The notes under the pieces were generated by a model. The model made no database searches. It saw nothing but the letters and a program-made list of their open reading frames with translations, and had not been told where the DNA came from. Source: Acidisarcina sp. (lineage in GTDB: Bacteria; Acidobacteriota; Blastocatellia; Pyrinomonadales; Pyrinomonadaceae). Taken from it: 6,756 nt of DNA. This document shows, piece by piece, positions 1-5,122 of the stretch. The position numbers and the translations under genes were made by a program. The stretch covers positions 1 through 6,756 of the forward strand of contig JAJNPX010000431.1 of the NCBI GenBank assembly GCA_021155145.1. Direction: 5' to 3'. Within the stretch, counting starts at the first letter, position 1; the number at the start of each line of letters is the position of its first letter.

Positions 1-949
1 GAGCCTCTTCCTCGCTGATCTTGCCCTGGACCTCTTCGATCAAGGTCAGGACGTCACCCATTCCGAGAATCCGCTGAGAGATGCGGTCCGGATAGAACGG
101 CTCGATCGCATCGTACTTTTCACCAACGCCCACGAACTTGACCGGCTGGCCGATAACCTGGCGGATCGACAACGCCGCACCGCCGCGCGCGTCGCCGTCC
201 ATCTTTGTAAGCACGACACCCGTAATGCCTACGCGGTTATGAAAGACTTCTGCAGAACGGACGGCGTCCTGGCCGGTCATCGCGTCCGCGACAAAAAGTA
301 CTTCTATCGGCTTTGTCTCGGCCTTGATCTGCTCAAGTTCGGCCATCAGATCGTCGTCAATGTGAAGGCGCCCAGCCGTATCGACCAACAGAGTGTCAAA
401 CCCAAGCTCCTGTGCGTGCTTCATCGCACCACGAACAAGCGTCAACGGGTCCGACGTCTGTTTGTTCTCGAACACCGGGATTCCGACCGCTCCGCCCACC
501 ACGCGAAGCTGTTCACGAGCCGCCGGGCGATACACGTCTACCGAAACGAGGAGAGGCCTGCGCTCCTGGTTATCGCGGAGCCACCTCGAGATCTTTCCAG
601 TCGATGTCGTTTTGCCCGAGCCCTGCAGTCCGACGATCATAACGACGTTCGGAATTTGCTTAGTGAATACCAGCCGCGACGATGTGCCGCCCATCAGCTC
701 GACCAGTTCGTCATAGACGATCTTTACGACCTGTTCGTGCGGATTCAACCCCTGCCAAACCTCTTGCCCCTCGGCCTTTAGGCGGACCGAATCGACAAAA
801 TCCTTTGCGACCTTGTAGTTTACGTCCGCCTCGAGCAACGCCATCCGGATCTCGCGAAGTGCCGCATCCACGTGTTCGGGCGTCAACTTGCCCTGCCCAC
901 GCAAATTTTTGAGCGTTTTCTTCAGCTTTTCCGATAGCGATTCGAACAT
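1..949 (-). CDS. ffh: Signal recognition particle GTPase Ffh (SRP54), partial, C-terminal end beyond left edge
   Basis: Ffh binds the SRP RNA (4.5S-type) and signal sequences of nascent membrane proteins, then docks with FtsY at the membrane. I translated the minus strand by hand from the ATG at 949; the frame stays open for 316 codons to the window edge. It shows the N-terminal helical bundle (residues 1-95) and then the SRP GTPase domain. The G1 P-loop GLQGSGKT is at 107-114, DVYRPAA at 138-144, the G3 box DTAGR at 190-194 and the G4 region TKMDGDARGG at 248-257. The G-to-M linker GMGDVLTLIEEV begins near 296. The methionine-rich M domain that binds RNA and signal peptide (roughly the last 130 residues) lies outside the window. 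The start is fixed by the conserved opening MFESLSEKL; only a weak, distant GGAG precedes it. In many bacteria rpsP follows ffh, and that would be expected to the left. No frameshift or missing motif was seen. Confidence 0.97.
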   Translation of the reverse strand, partial: MFESLSEKLKKTLKNLRGQGKLTPEHVDAALREIRMALLEADVNYKVAKDFVDSVRLKAEGQEVWQGLNPHEQVVKIVYDELVELMGGTSSRLVFTKQIPNVVMIVGLQGSGKTTSTGKISRWLRDNQERRPLLVSVDVYRPAAREQLRVVGGAVGIPVFENKQTSDPLTLVRGAMKHAQELGFDTLLVDTAGRLHIDDDLMAELEQIKAETKPIEVLFVADAMTGQDAVRSAEVFHNRVGITGVVLTKMDGDARGGAALSIRQVIGQPVKFVGVGEKYDAIEPFYPDRISQRILGMGDVLTLIEEVQGKISEEEA

Positions 950-985
950 AAGGGCACACTTCGGCTCCAAGAGTCGAAACTATAA

Positions 986-1014
986 ATACTAGTGTTTACG
1001 GGCTGTCGTGTCAA
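986..1014 (-). promoter_or_regulatory. Sigma-70-type promoter for ffh
   Basis: On the minus strand a perfect -35 hexamer TTGACA (1009-1014) is followed, after exactly 17 bp, by TAGTAT (986-991), which matches the -10 consensus at 4 of 6 positions. Transcription would start near 979 and leave a leader of about 30 nt before the ffh ATG at 949. The -35 lies in the loop of an inverted repeat (1001-1006 / 1018-1023), so a factor bound there could affect ffh. The match is seen directly; activity is inferred. Confidence 0.6.
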
Positions 1015-1023
1015 ATTACAGCC
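1001..1023. repeat. Inverted repeat in the divergent ffh / BON control region
   Basis: GGCTGT (1001-1006) and ACAGCC (1018-1023) form perfect 6-bp arms around an 11-nt centre. The dyad encloses the -35 of the ffh promoter. It lies about 50 bp upstream of the inferred start from the sigma-54 promoter on the other strand, and a CAGCCG direct repeat (1019-1024 and 1029-1034) has a spacing of about one helical turn. It could be a binding site for an activator of the sigma-54 promoter, but a 6-bp dyad can also arise by chance. Confidence 0.3.
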
Positions 1024-1036
1024 GTGATCAGCCGAA

Positions 1037-1052
1037 TGGTACAGGTCTTGCA
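1037..1052 (+). promoter_or_regulatory. Sigma-54 (RpoN) promoter for the BON lipoprotein
   Basis: The sequence TGGTACAGGTCTTGCA fits the RpoN consensus TGGCACR-N4-TTGCW except for one T in place of C. The invariant GG (1038-1039) and GC (1050-1051) are separated by exactly the required 10 nt. The predicted start is near 1063, giving a leader of about 58 nt before the ATG at 1121. No good sigma-70 promoter is seen for this gene. If real, transcription needs RpoN and an AAA+ enhancer-binding activator, neither of which is encoded in the window. Confidence 0.65.
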
Positions 1053-1077
1053 CCTCTCGGCCGGGAAGCCTGACTTA

Positions 1078-1094
1078 TGTAGGGAATTCCTACA
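1078..1094. promoter_or_regulatory. 17-bp palindrome in the leader of the BON lipoprotein gene
   Basis: TGTAGGGAATTCCTACA consists of perfect 6-bp arms TGTAGG and CCTACA around a GAATT centre. It sits at about +16 to +32 from the inferred sigma-54 start, 26 nt before the ATG. It could be an operator for a dimeric regulator or a short hairpin in the mRNA leader. The A/T-rich centre and symmetric G/C-containing arms resemble a protein-binding site. No regulator can be assigned from the sequence. Confidence 0.45.
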
Positions 1095-1120
1095 CTGATT
1101 TTTTGAAGACGGAGGAAGCT

Positions 1121-1627
1121 ATGACGATCAAGGGACTTTTTCTTTATGCAGCATCGGTATTTTCATCCGCGGCCATAATAGGTGCGTGCGACACGACCAC
1201 GACGGTAAACACGAATTCGAATGCACGAAATGCGAACGCCAATTCAGCGATCGTAGTCAATGCAAACGCTACCCCGCGGCCGTCGAATGCAAATATTTCG
1301 CGGGAAGACTACGACAAAAATCGTGCAGAGTACGAAAAAGACAAAGGCGGCAGCACAATTGGCCAGGGCGTAAATGACAGCTGGATCTGGTTCAAAACAA
1401 AGACGGCTCTTGCCGCTGCCGACGACCTTCGTGATTCGACCATCAACGTAGACGTTGTCAATGAGAAAATAACTCTTCGCGGTACCGTAGCTTCAGCGGC
1501 ACAGAAGGCCATGGCCGAGTCCGTCGCTAAAGAGGTCGAGGGCCAGAAAGGTGTCACAAACCAGCTGACTGTTAAGCCGAATGATTCGATGACGAATCAA
1601 ATGGTCAATGGCAATAAGTCCAAATAG
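1121..1627 (+). CDS. BON-domain lipoprotein
   Basis: This gene encodes 168 residues. The ATG at 1121 is preferred over the in-frame TTG at 1103 because GGAGG (1111-1115) lies 5 nt before it and the protein then starts directly with a signal peptide. A short Lys-containing start and hydrophobic stretch (about 5-20) lead to the lipobox I20-G-A-C23, so Cys23 should be lipidated. Asp24 follows it; in E. coli Asp at +2 keeps lipoproteins in the inner membrane, but whether that rule holds here is unknown. Residues 24-60 are an Asn/Ala/Thr-rich linker. Residues about 87-153 form one BON domain, with the typical core of amphipathic strand, RGTV turn (120-123), helix and GV-N-L-V end (144-151). BON domains (OsmY, DolP, Kbp) bind phospholipids or envelope partners. 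The protein probably works in the periplasm in envelope maintenance or stress. It is preceded by a sigma-54 promoter and stands alone on its strand, convergent with the glycosyltransferase gene. Confidence 0.88.
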   Translation: MTIKGLFLYAASVFSSAAIIGACDTTTTVNTNSNARNANANSAIVVNANATPRPSNANISREDYDKNRAEYEKDKGGSTIGQGVNDSWIWFKTKTALAAADDLRDSTINVDVVNEKITLRGTVASAAQKAMAESVAKEVEGQKGVTNQLTVKPNDSMTNQMVNGNKSK

Positions 1628-1656
1628 CGGCCTAAGAACGCGCTCTTCGATGCCGG

Positions 1657-1691
1657 CGAGAAGCCTCATATCTTCTCGGAGTTTGAGGCTT
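1657..1691. terminator. Overlapping hairpins between convergent genes (possible weak terminator)
   Basis: Two mutually exclusive stems are visible. CGAGAAG (1657-1663) pairs with CTTCTCG (1672-1678) across an 8-nt loop. AAGCCTCA (1661-1668) pairs with TGAGGCTT (1684-1691) across 15 nt. They fall between the stop of the BON gene (1627) and the stop of the glycosyltransferase (1699), where a bidirectional terminator is expected. Neither is followed by a T-run on either strand, so this is not a classical intrinsic terminator. Confidence 0.35.
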
Positions 1692-1698
1692 GGCGCTC

Positions 1699-2724
1699 CT
1701 AAATGACTCGGTCGATAGCAGCGATCACACTTTCGACAGTAACACTCTGAATGCACTTCGGCTCGCCGAAGGCTTCGCATCGGTAACCCGGGCACGGCTG
1801 ACAAGTGAACGGTTCGAAGACGATCTCGTTCGGCGCGTCCGTCCACGGCCGCCAATGATCGCGGTTCGACGAGCCGAATATGACGACGGCCGGTGTGCCG
1901 ACCGCGGCGGCGATATGAGCGATGCCAGAGTCGTTTCCGATAAAGATCTCGGCTCGCGAGGCTAGCGCAACGATCGCTGGAAGCGAAAGATCGTGAAAGG
2001 TTATGATCGGCACGCGGGATAGTCTCGCCAGGGCTTCGAGGACCTTGTTTTCGGATCGGCTCGCGATAGCGACCCGCTTTATGCCTCGGGCCGCAAGATA
2101 CTCCGAAATACGGGCGAAATTTTCGACCGGCCACTGCTTCGTTACAAACGCCGTCGAAGGATGGATCAATGCGAACTTCCCTAGGCCAATTCCATATGTA
2201 TGAAGTCGCACCTCGATCTCATCCATGGCCGCGGGCAAAACGGTGAGCGAACTTCGCGGCCGGTCGGACACGGGAACCCCTGCGAATCCGAGCAATGCCA
2301 ACTGCTGTTCGGCTGAATGCGTTTTCTCTTCACCCCAAAAATCGGACGATGACGAGAGCAGATCGGTGTAGAGCGATGAATACCGGTAGTACTTGTATCC
2401 GATACGATGACGTGCACCGGTAATGCGAGTGAGGAACGTAGACGTGGTTCCGCCATGCAGGTTGAACACAACGTCGTACCTGGCCTTCCGCAGGCGAAGG
2501 GCGGTTCGAAGTCTTGTCAGGGCTCCATGGCGGGCCGTGATCACGTTGTCAACAAGTCCCGATCCGTCGAGAACCGGAGCGACCTGATCCTCAAGCAGGA
2601 TGTCGATGCGGGCGTTGGGTAGGAAGCGGCGAAGCGCGAAAAGCGACGGAGTCGAAAGGACCGTATCGCCAATGGACCGGAGACGGATGACCAGAACGCG
2701 TTCGACTCGGGTCCAATCGATCAC
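1699..2724 (-). CDS. Glycosyltransferase family 9 protein (ADP-heptose:LPS heptosyltransferase-like)
   Basis: The product has 341 residues, the usual length for GT9 (WaaC/WaaF/WaaQ/OpsX type). These GT-B enzymes transfer heptose or a similar sugar from a nucleotide donor to the lipopolysaccharide core at the cytoplasmic face of the inner membrane. The N-terminal half opens with VLVIRLRSIGDTVLSTP (10-26), the classic start that contacts the acceptor. The C-terminal half has the HPSTAFVTKQWP loop (188-199), the donor-binding NDSGIAHIAAAVGTP (264-278), FGSS (283-286) and W-PW (291-294). A Cys-rich tail follows (C308, C311, C316, C324), as in many GT9 proteins. The start is GTG at 2724, overlapping the TGA of the upstream Trm112-like gene by 4 nt (GTGA), which points to translational coupling. 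It has no signal peptide or membrane segment. The exact sugar and acceptor cannot be told from sequence. Confidence 0.9.
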   Translation of the reverse strand: MIDWTRVERVLVIRLRSIGDTVLSTPSLFALRRFLPNARIDILLEDQVAPVLDGSGLVDNVITARHGALTRLRTALRLRKARYDVVFNLHGGTTSTFLTRITGARHRIGYKYYRYSSLYTDLLSSSSDFWGEEKTHSAEQQLALLGFAGVPVSDRPRSSLTVLPAAMDEIEVRLHTYGIGLGKFALIHPSTAFVTKQWPVENFARISEYLAARGIKRVAIASRSENKVLEALARLSRVPIITFHDLSLPAIVALASRAEIFIGNDSGIAHIAAAVGTPAVVIFGSSNRDHWRPWTDAPNEIVFEPFTCQPCPGYRCEAFGEPKCIQSVTVESVIAAIDRVI

Positions 2725-2897
2725 TTCTCTACAGATGCTTCCTCGATCAGCATCACGGGAATGTCATCCTTGATCGGATAGACCAGTGAGCACTCGACGT
2801 TCACGCACTTCAATGCCGAATTGTCCGGCTTTATCTCTACCTTCGATTTGCACTTCGGACATCGAAGTATCTCGATCAACTCTGGTGGTACTGCCAT
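2721..2897 (-). CDS. Trm112/UPF0434 (YcaR-like) small zinc-binding protein
   Basis: This 58-residue protein is of the Trm112 family. The ATG at 2897 is chosen because GAGG (2904-2907) stands 6 nt upstream and because family members begin with a short lead then ELIEILRCPKC. Longer in-frame starts would run back through the neighbouring gene and a terminator. The zinc site is C13-x2-C16 and C31-x4-C36, followed by the signature YPI-D-IPVML (40-50). In eukaryotes and archaea Trm112 activates methyltransferases. The role of the bacterial homologue is poorly defined; in E. coli ycaR sits between the LPS genes lpxK and kdsB. Here it overlaps the start of an LPS-type glycosyltransferase by 4 nt, an analogous envelope setting. 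I infer a helper or chaperone role but cannot name its partner. Confidence 0.85.
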   Translation of the reverse strand: MAVPPELIEILRCPKCKSKVEIKPDNSALKCVNVECSLVYPIKDDIPVMLIEEASVEK

Positions 2898-2908
2898 AAA
2901 ATTCCTCT

Positions 2909-2943
2909 TCCTTGAATGTAAACCAAAGCCCTGCGGTAAACAA
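2909..2943 (-). promoter_or_regulatory. Weak candidate promoter for the Trm112-like / GT9 unit
   Basis: Because a strong terminator ends the preceding transcription unit, these two genes need their own promoter in the short remaining gap. On the minus strand TTGTTT (starting in the terminator T-run at about 2943) and TACATT lie 17 bp apart, matching the -35 and -10 consensus at 3 and 4 of 6 positions. The -35 would overlap the terminator tail. The match is weak and the call rests mostly on necessity. Confidence 0.25.
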
Positions 2944-2974
2944 AAAAGGGAACGAGTTTTGATCGTCCCCTTTT
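2942..2974 (-). terminator. Strong rho-independent terminator after the SPFH gene
   Basis: On the minus strand the arm AAAAGGGGACGA (2974-2963) pairs over 12 bp, with one G-T wobble, with TCGTTCCCTTTT (2955-2944). The loop is 7 nt and the run of six T is at 2947-2942. It begins 24 nt after the SPFH stop. The A-run on the 5' side makes it able to act in both directions. It separates the SPFH transcript from the Trm112-like / GT9 pair. Confidence 0.85.
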
Positions 2975-2998
2975 GCGATTTCTGGCGAGCGGCTGCGC

Positions 2999-4168
2999 TC
3001 AGGCCGCATCGGGCACTTTCGTTCCGCATTCTGCACAGAATTTCGCCCCTGCCGCCAATTCCGCACCGCAATCGGCGTTCGAACACTTCTGCTTCTCTTG
3101 AGACGATCCGCATTCTGAACAGAATTTCGCGCCTTCCCGGAGTTTCGCTCCGCACTTTACGCAGGGCACCTGGGCTACTTCCATCTTGCCGCCGCAATCG
3201 GCACAGAATTTTGCCGTCGGGTTGTTTTGCTTGCCGCATGCCGGACACGCTACCGTCGCCGGGGCCGCGCCGCCACCTGCCTGCTGGCCTACCGGTTGGC
3301 CCGCCCCGAACGCATTGGCCATCTGGCCGCCGACCGCGAACCCGGCACCGAGGCCCGCGCCGAGGCCCGCTCCGCCACCCTCGTTCTGAGCGGCATCGCG
3401 AAGGGCATCCGCCGCTTGAAACTGCATATACTTCTGAGCATCGCCAAGCGCACCCATCGAGGCACGTTTGTCCATTGCCGCCTCGACTTCCGGCGGAAGT
3501 GAGATGTTCTCAACGTAAAACTTCGTGACCTCGAGTCCGTATCCGCTGAAATCCTGGTTGATCGTGCCGCGGATAGCTTCGCCCAATTCCTTATATTGAG
3601 CGGCGAGATCTAGGGCCGGGATCTTCATTTCGCCGATGGCATCTGAGAACTCCGAGACGATCGCCCGCTTAAGCTGCCCATCGATGTCCTCGGTCTGGAA
3701 GTGTGCGTTCGTTCCGGCGACCTCTTTGATGAACGCTGCGGGATCAGCCACTCGCAAGCTGTACGCGCCGAACGCCCTCAGCCGTACGATGCCAAAGTCC
3801 GTATCGCGGAGCATGATCGGGTTTGAGGTGCCCCATTTCATATCCGTGAACTGCTTTGTATTGACAAAATATACCTCTGCCTTGATCGGAGAATTGAAAC
3901 CGTATTTCCAGGCACCAAGCTTGGACAAGATCGGAGTATTTCCGCCTTCGACCGTGTACCGGCCCGGTGCGAATACGTCCGCGACCTGTCCTTCGAAAAC
4001 GAAAACGGCCGCCTGCGACTCGCGTACGATCAACTGGGCACCATTCTTGATCTCCTGCTGATAAACCGGAAATCGATAGAGCAGCGTATCTTTCGATTCA
4101 TCGAGCCATTCGATGACCTCGATAAACTGGTTCATCGCCGCTTCTTTGACCTTGTCCATTAAGCTCAT
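2999..4168 (-). CDS. SPFH/band-7 protein with three C-terminal zinc ribbons (YdjI-like)
   Basis: This 389-residue protein has two parts. Residues about 20-255 are an SPFH (stomatin/prohibitin/flotillin) domain of the YdjI-like subgroup: GAQLIVRESQAAVFVFEGQ (43-61), FAPGRYTV (66-73), KYGFNSPIKAEVYFVN (88-103), KWGTSNPIMLRD (111-122) and ENISLPPEVEAAMDKRASMG (220-239) fit closely. A Gly/Ala-rich linker (263-306) precedes three zinc ribbons: C308/C311/C322/C325, C336/C339/C350/C353 and C362/C367/C378/C381. The third has a CX4C first knuckle instead of CX2C. There is no signal peptide or transmembrane helix, so membrane contact would be through an N-terminal amphipathic segment. SPFH proteins form ring or scaffold assemblies at membranes; the Bacillus relative belongs to a membrane-stress locus. 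The role here is unknown. ATG 4168 has AGGAG (4177-4181) 8 nt upstream, and a strong terminator follows the stop. Confidence 0.88.
   Translation of the reverse strand: MSLMDKVKEAAMNQFIEVIEWLDESKDTLLYRFPVYQQEIKNGAQLIVRESQAAVFVFEGQVADVFAPGRYTVEGGNTPILSKLGAWKYGFNSPIKAEVYFVNTKQFTDMKWGTSNPIMLRDTDFGIVRLRAFGAYSLRVADPAAFIKEVAGTNAHFQTEDIDGQLKRAIVSEFSDAIGEMKIPALDLAAQYKELGEAIRGTINQDFSGYGLEVTKFYVENISLPPEVEAAMDKRASMGALGDAQKYMQFQAADALRDAAQNEGGGAGLGAGLGAGFAVGGQMANAFGAGQPVGQQAGGGAAPATVACPACGKQNNPTAKFCADCGGKMEVAQVPCVKCGAKLREGAKFCSECGSSQEKQKCSNADCGAELAAGAKFCAECGTKVPDAA
3348..3371. repeat. Tandem 12-bp repeat coding the Gly-rich SPFH linker
   Basis: CCGAGGCCCGCG (3348-3359) is followed by CCGAGGCCCGCT (3360-3371), differing only in the last base. 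On the minus strand they encode the GLGAGLGA part of the flexible linker between the SPFH domain and the zinc ribbons. A unit divisible by three allows the linker to grow or shrink without a frameshift. Confidence 0.6.
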
Positions 4169-4240
4169 TTTTGAATCTCCTTCCGTGAAACTATTAACGA
4201 AAAATATGCCACAAAGTTCTGATTATTGAAAGGATTGCCC

Positions 4241-4744
4241 TTAAGTACCGTCATCGATCTTGGCACCTCGACCTTCAACTTCATCATCCGGGCGAGCCGT
4301 CGGCGTAGTTCTCTTCCGCCGGACGAGGCCATAGGCGAACACGCCGAGCGATCCGCTGACCCCATCGAGTATAACGTCCAAGCCCGTAGACGTGCGGGCT
4401 GGGTTGTAGCTCTGATTGAACTCATCGAGGATGGCGATCAGTATCACAAGAACGACCGATCGGAGCGGCCGAGACCGTTCGGCGGAGAATGCCCGCATAG
4501 CAAGCGCGCCGAGCAGTCCGTATTCAAATATATGGGCCAGTTTTCGAATGATGGTGTGGTAAAGCTTAATTGTCTCGAGATCTGCCGAGGGAAATAAGAA
4601 CTCAAGAAGCGGCTGCACGATCCGGGAAGTTTCGCTCATCGAAGCCATTCCCGTGCCGAGGCCGAGGATAAGGACGGTCCAAATAAATAAAGGCGCATAG
4701 GCCGTGAGCCATTTGCGCCATTTTCTGACAGAGAGTTCGTCCAC
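4241..4744 (-). CDS. VanZ-like family membrane protein
   Basis: This 167-residue protein has about four membrane helices (approximately 14-33, 70-88, 95-110, 124-142). It carries the family signature: RKLAH (67-71) with E74-Y75, then DEFNQ (107-111), R117 and the D-x3-DGVSGSLG segment (123-134). VanZ of Tn1546 gives low-level teicoplanin resistance. Most chromosomal VanZ-like proteins have no proven function, and a role in the cell envelope is only inferred here. The C-terminal 25 residues are charged and presumably cytoplasmic. The start is GTG at 4744, 6 nt after the stop of the upstream small membrane protein; no convincing ribosome binding site lies in that gap, so translational coupling is likely. 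Alternative in-frame starts are much later and would remove the first helix. A 72-bp gap with no clear terminator separates it from the SPFH gene. Confidence 0.85.
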   Translation of the reverse strand: MDELSVRKWRKWLTAYAPLFIWTVLILGLGTGMASMSETSRIVQPLLEFLFPSADLETIKLYHTIIRKLAHIFEYGLLGALAMRAFSAERSRPLRSVVLVILIAILDEFNQSYNPARTSTGLDVILDGVSGSLGVFAYGLVRRKRTTPTARPDDEVEGRGAKIDDGT

Positions 4745-4750
4745 GAATAG

Positions 4751-5011
4751 TTACGGCATCGTCCTCATAACGTCTCCCATCGAGGTGGTAAACCCATAAC
4801 CGTAAAGTACAACACCGATGATGCCCAGGATCATCGGGACAAGTCCCGCCTTCTTTACAAAAAAGAAGATTATCCCGGCCAAAGGCTGAAACAGGAAGTT
4901 GACAATAGCCCAGATCACCTTTTCACCGGTGCTGTTGCCGAGTTGAAAACTCAAGATGATGAACCAGACCGCACAGATCAGCATCAACAGTGCCCCGATA
5001 CCAAGTATCAT
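4751..5011 (-). CDS. Small three-helix membrane protein of unknown function
   Basis: This encodes 86 residues. ATG 5011 is chosen because AGGAGG (5017-5022) lies 5 nt upstream; the frame is open further back to 5089, but the added residues are not hydrophobic and lack a binding site. Three hydrophobic segments are visible, about 2-23, 31-52 and 56-74, with short polar loops (SFQLGNSTGEK; KK at 53-54). The middle stretch, Trp then FLFQPLAGIIFFFVKK (39-54), is reminiscent of the small PLDc_N-type two-helix membrane domain, but the match is too short to name a family. It is followed after 6 nt by the VanZ-like gene and preceded by a candidate promoter and stem-loop, so it is probably the first gene of a two-gene unit rather than an ATP synthase part. 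It is not subunit c, epsilon or AtpI by sequence. Confidence 0.72.
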   Translation of the reverse strand: MILGIGALLMLICAVWFIILSFQLGNSTGEKVIWAIVNFLFQPLAGIIFFFVKKAGLVPMILGIIGVVLYGYGFTTSMGDVMRTMP

Positions 5012-5045
5012 GATTTCCTCCTGAGATTTTGGTCTGAAAACGAAA

Positions 5046-5100
5046 AGCAGGCAAAGGATATCCGAAATCCGTCTCGATTTCAAATACAAGTCTGCCTGCT
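5046..5100 (-). terminator. Branched stem-loop with T-rich tail after atpG (terminator-like)
   Basis: On the minus strand AGCAGGCA (5100-5093) pairs perfectly with TGCCTGCT (5053-5046). Inside it GAAATC (5081-5076) pairs with GATTTC (5069-5064) around a 6-nt loop. The outer stem is followed directly by TTTCGTTTTC. It lies 23 nt after the atpG stop, where the atp transcript could end. The large, two-tier loop is not the classical compact shape, so it may work partly or conditionally. Confidence 0.45.
5055..5083 (-). promoter_or_regulatory. Candidate promoter for the small membrane protein / VanZ-like unit
   Basis: On the minus strand TTGAAA (5078-5083, 5 of 6 consensus) and TATCCT (5055-5060, 4 of 6) are 17 bp apart. 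The start would be near 5047, about 36 nt before the ATG at 5011. The promoter lies inside the branched stem-loop after atpG, so read-through transcription and new initiation would share the same DNA. Confidence 0.4.
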
Positions 5101-5122
5101 GAAATACGTCGAGCTCCGCTTG

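Noticed and set aside
239..781. 180-codon plus-strand open frame opposite ffh
   Set aside because: Lies fully antisense to intact ffh with all GTPase motifs; composition is Arg/Leu-rich shadow sequence with no recognisable domain or ribosome binding site.
1103..1120. TTG start at 1103 for the BON lipoprotein
   Set aside because: It would put the ribosome binding site inside the coding region and add charged residues before the signal peptide; ATG 1121 is better placed.
1493..2134. 213-codon minus-strand open frame overlapping BON and GT9 genes
   Set aside because: Overlaps the confidently assigned GT9 gene in another frame and is antisense to the BON gene end; Arg/Ser-rich without a domain.
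2898..3248. Extended N-terminus for the Trm112-like protein back to 3248
   Set aside because: Would overlap the SPFH zinc ribbons in another frame and read through the terminator; the ATG at 2897 has a ribosome binding site and the family-typical start.
2821..3528. 235-codon plus-strand open frame across the SPFH 3' end and the terminator
   Set aside because: Antisense to the zinc-ribbon region and crosses a strong terminator; very Pro/Arg/His-rich, typical of a shadow of GC-rich coding DNA.
4169..4240. Promoter or terminator between the VanZ-like and SPFH genes
   Set aside because: Only A/T-rich sequence with poorly spaced hexamers and no stable stem; nothing could be supported beyond the SPFH ribosome binding site.
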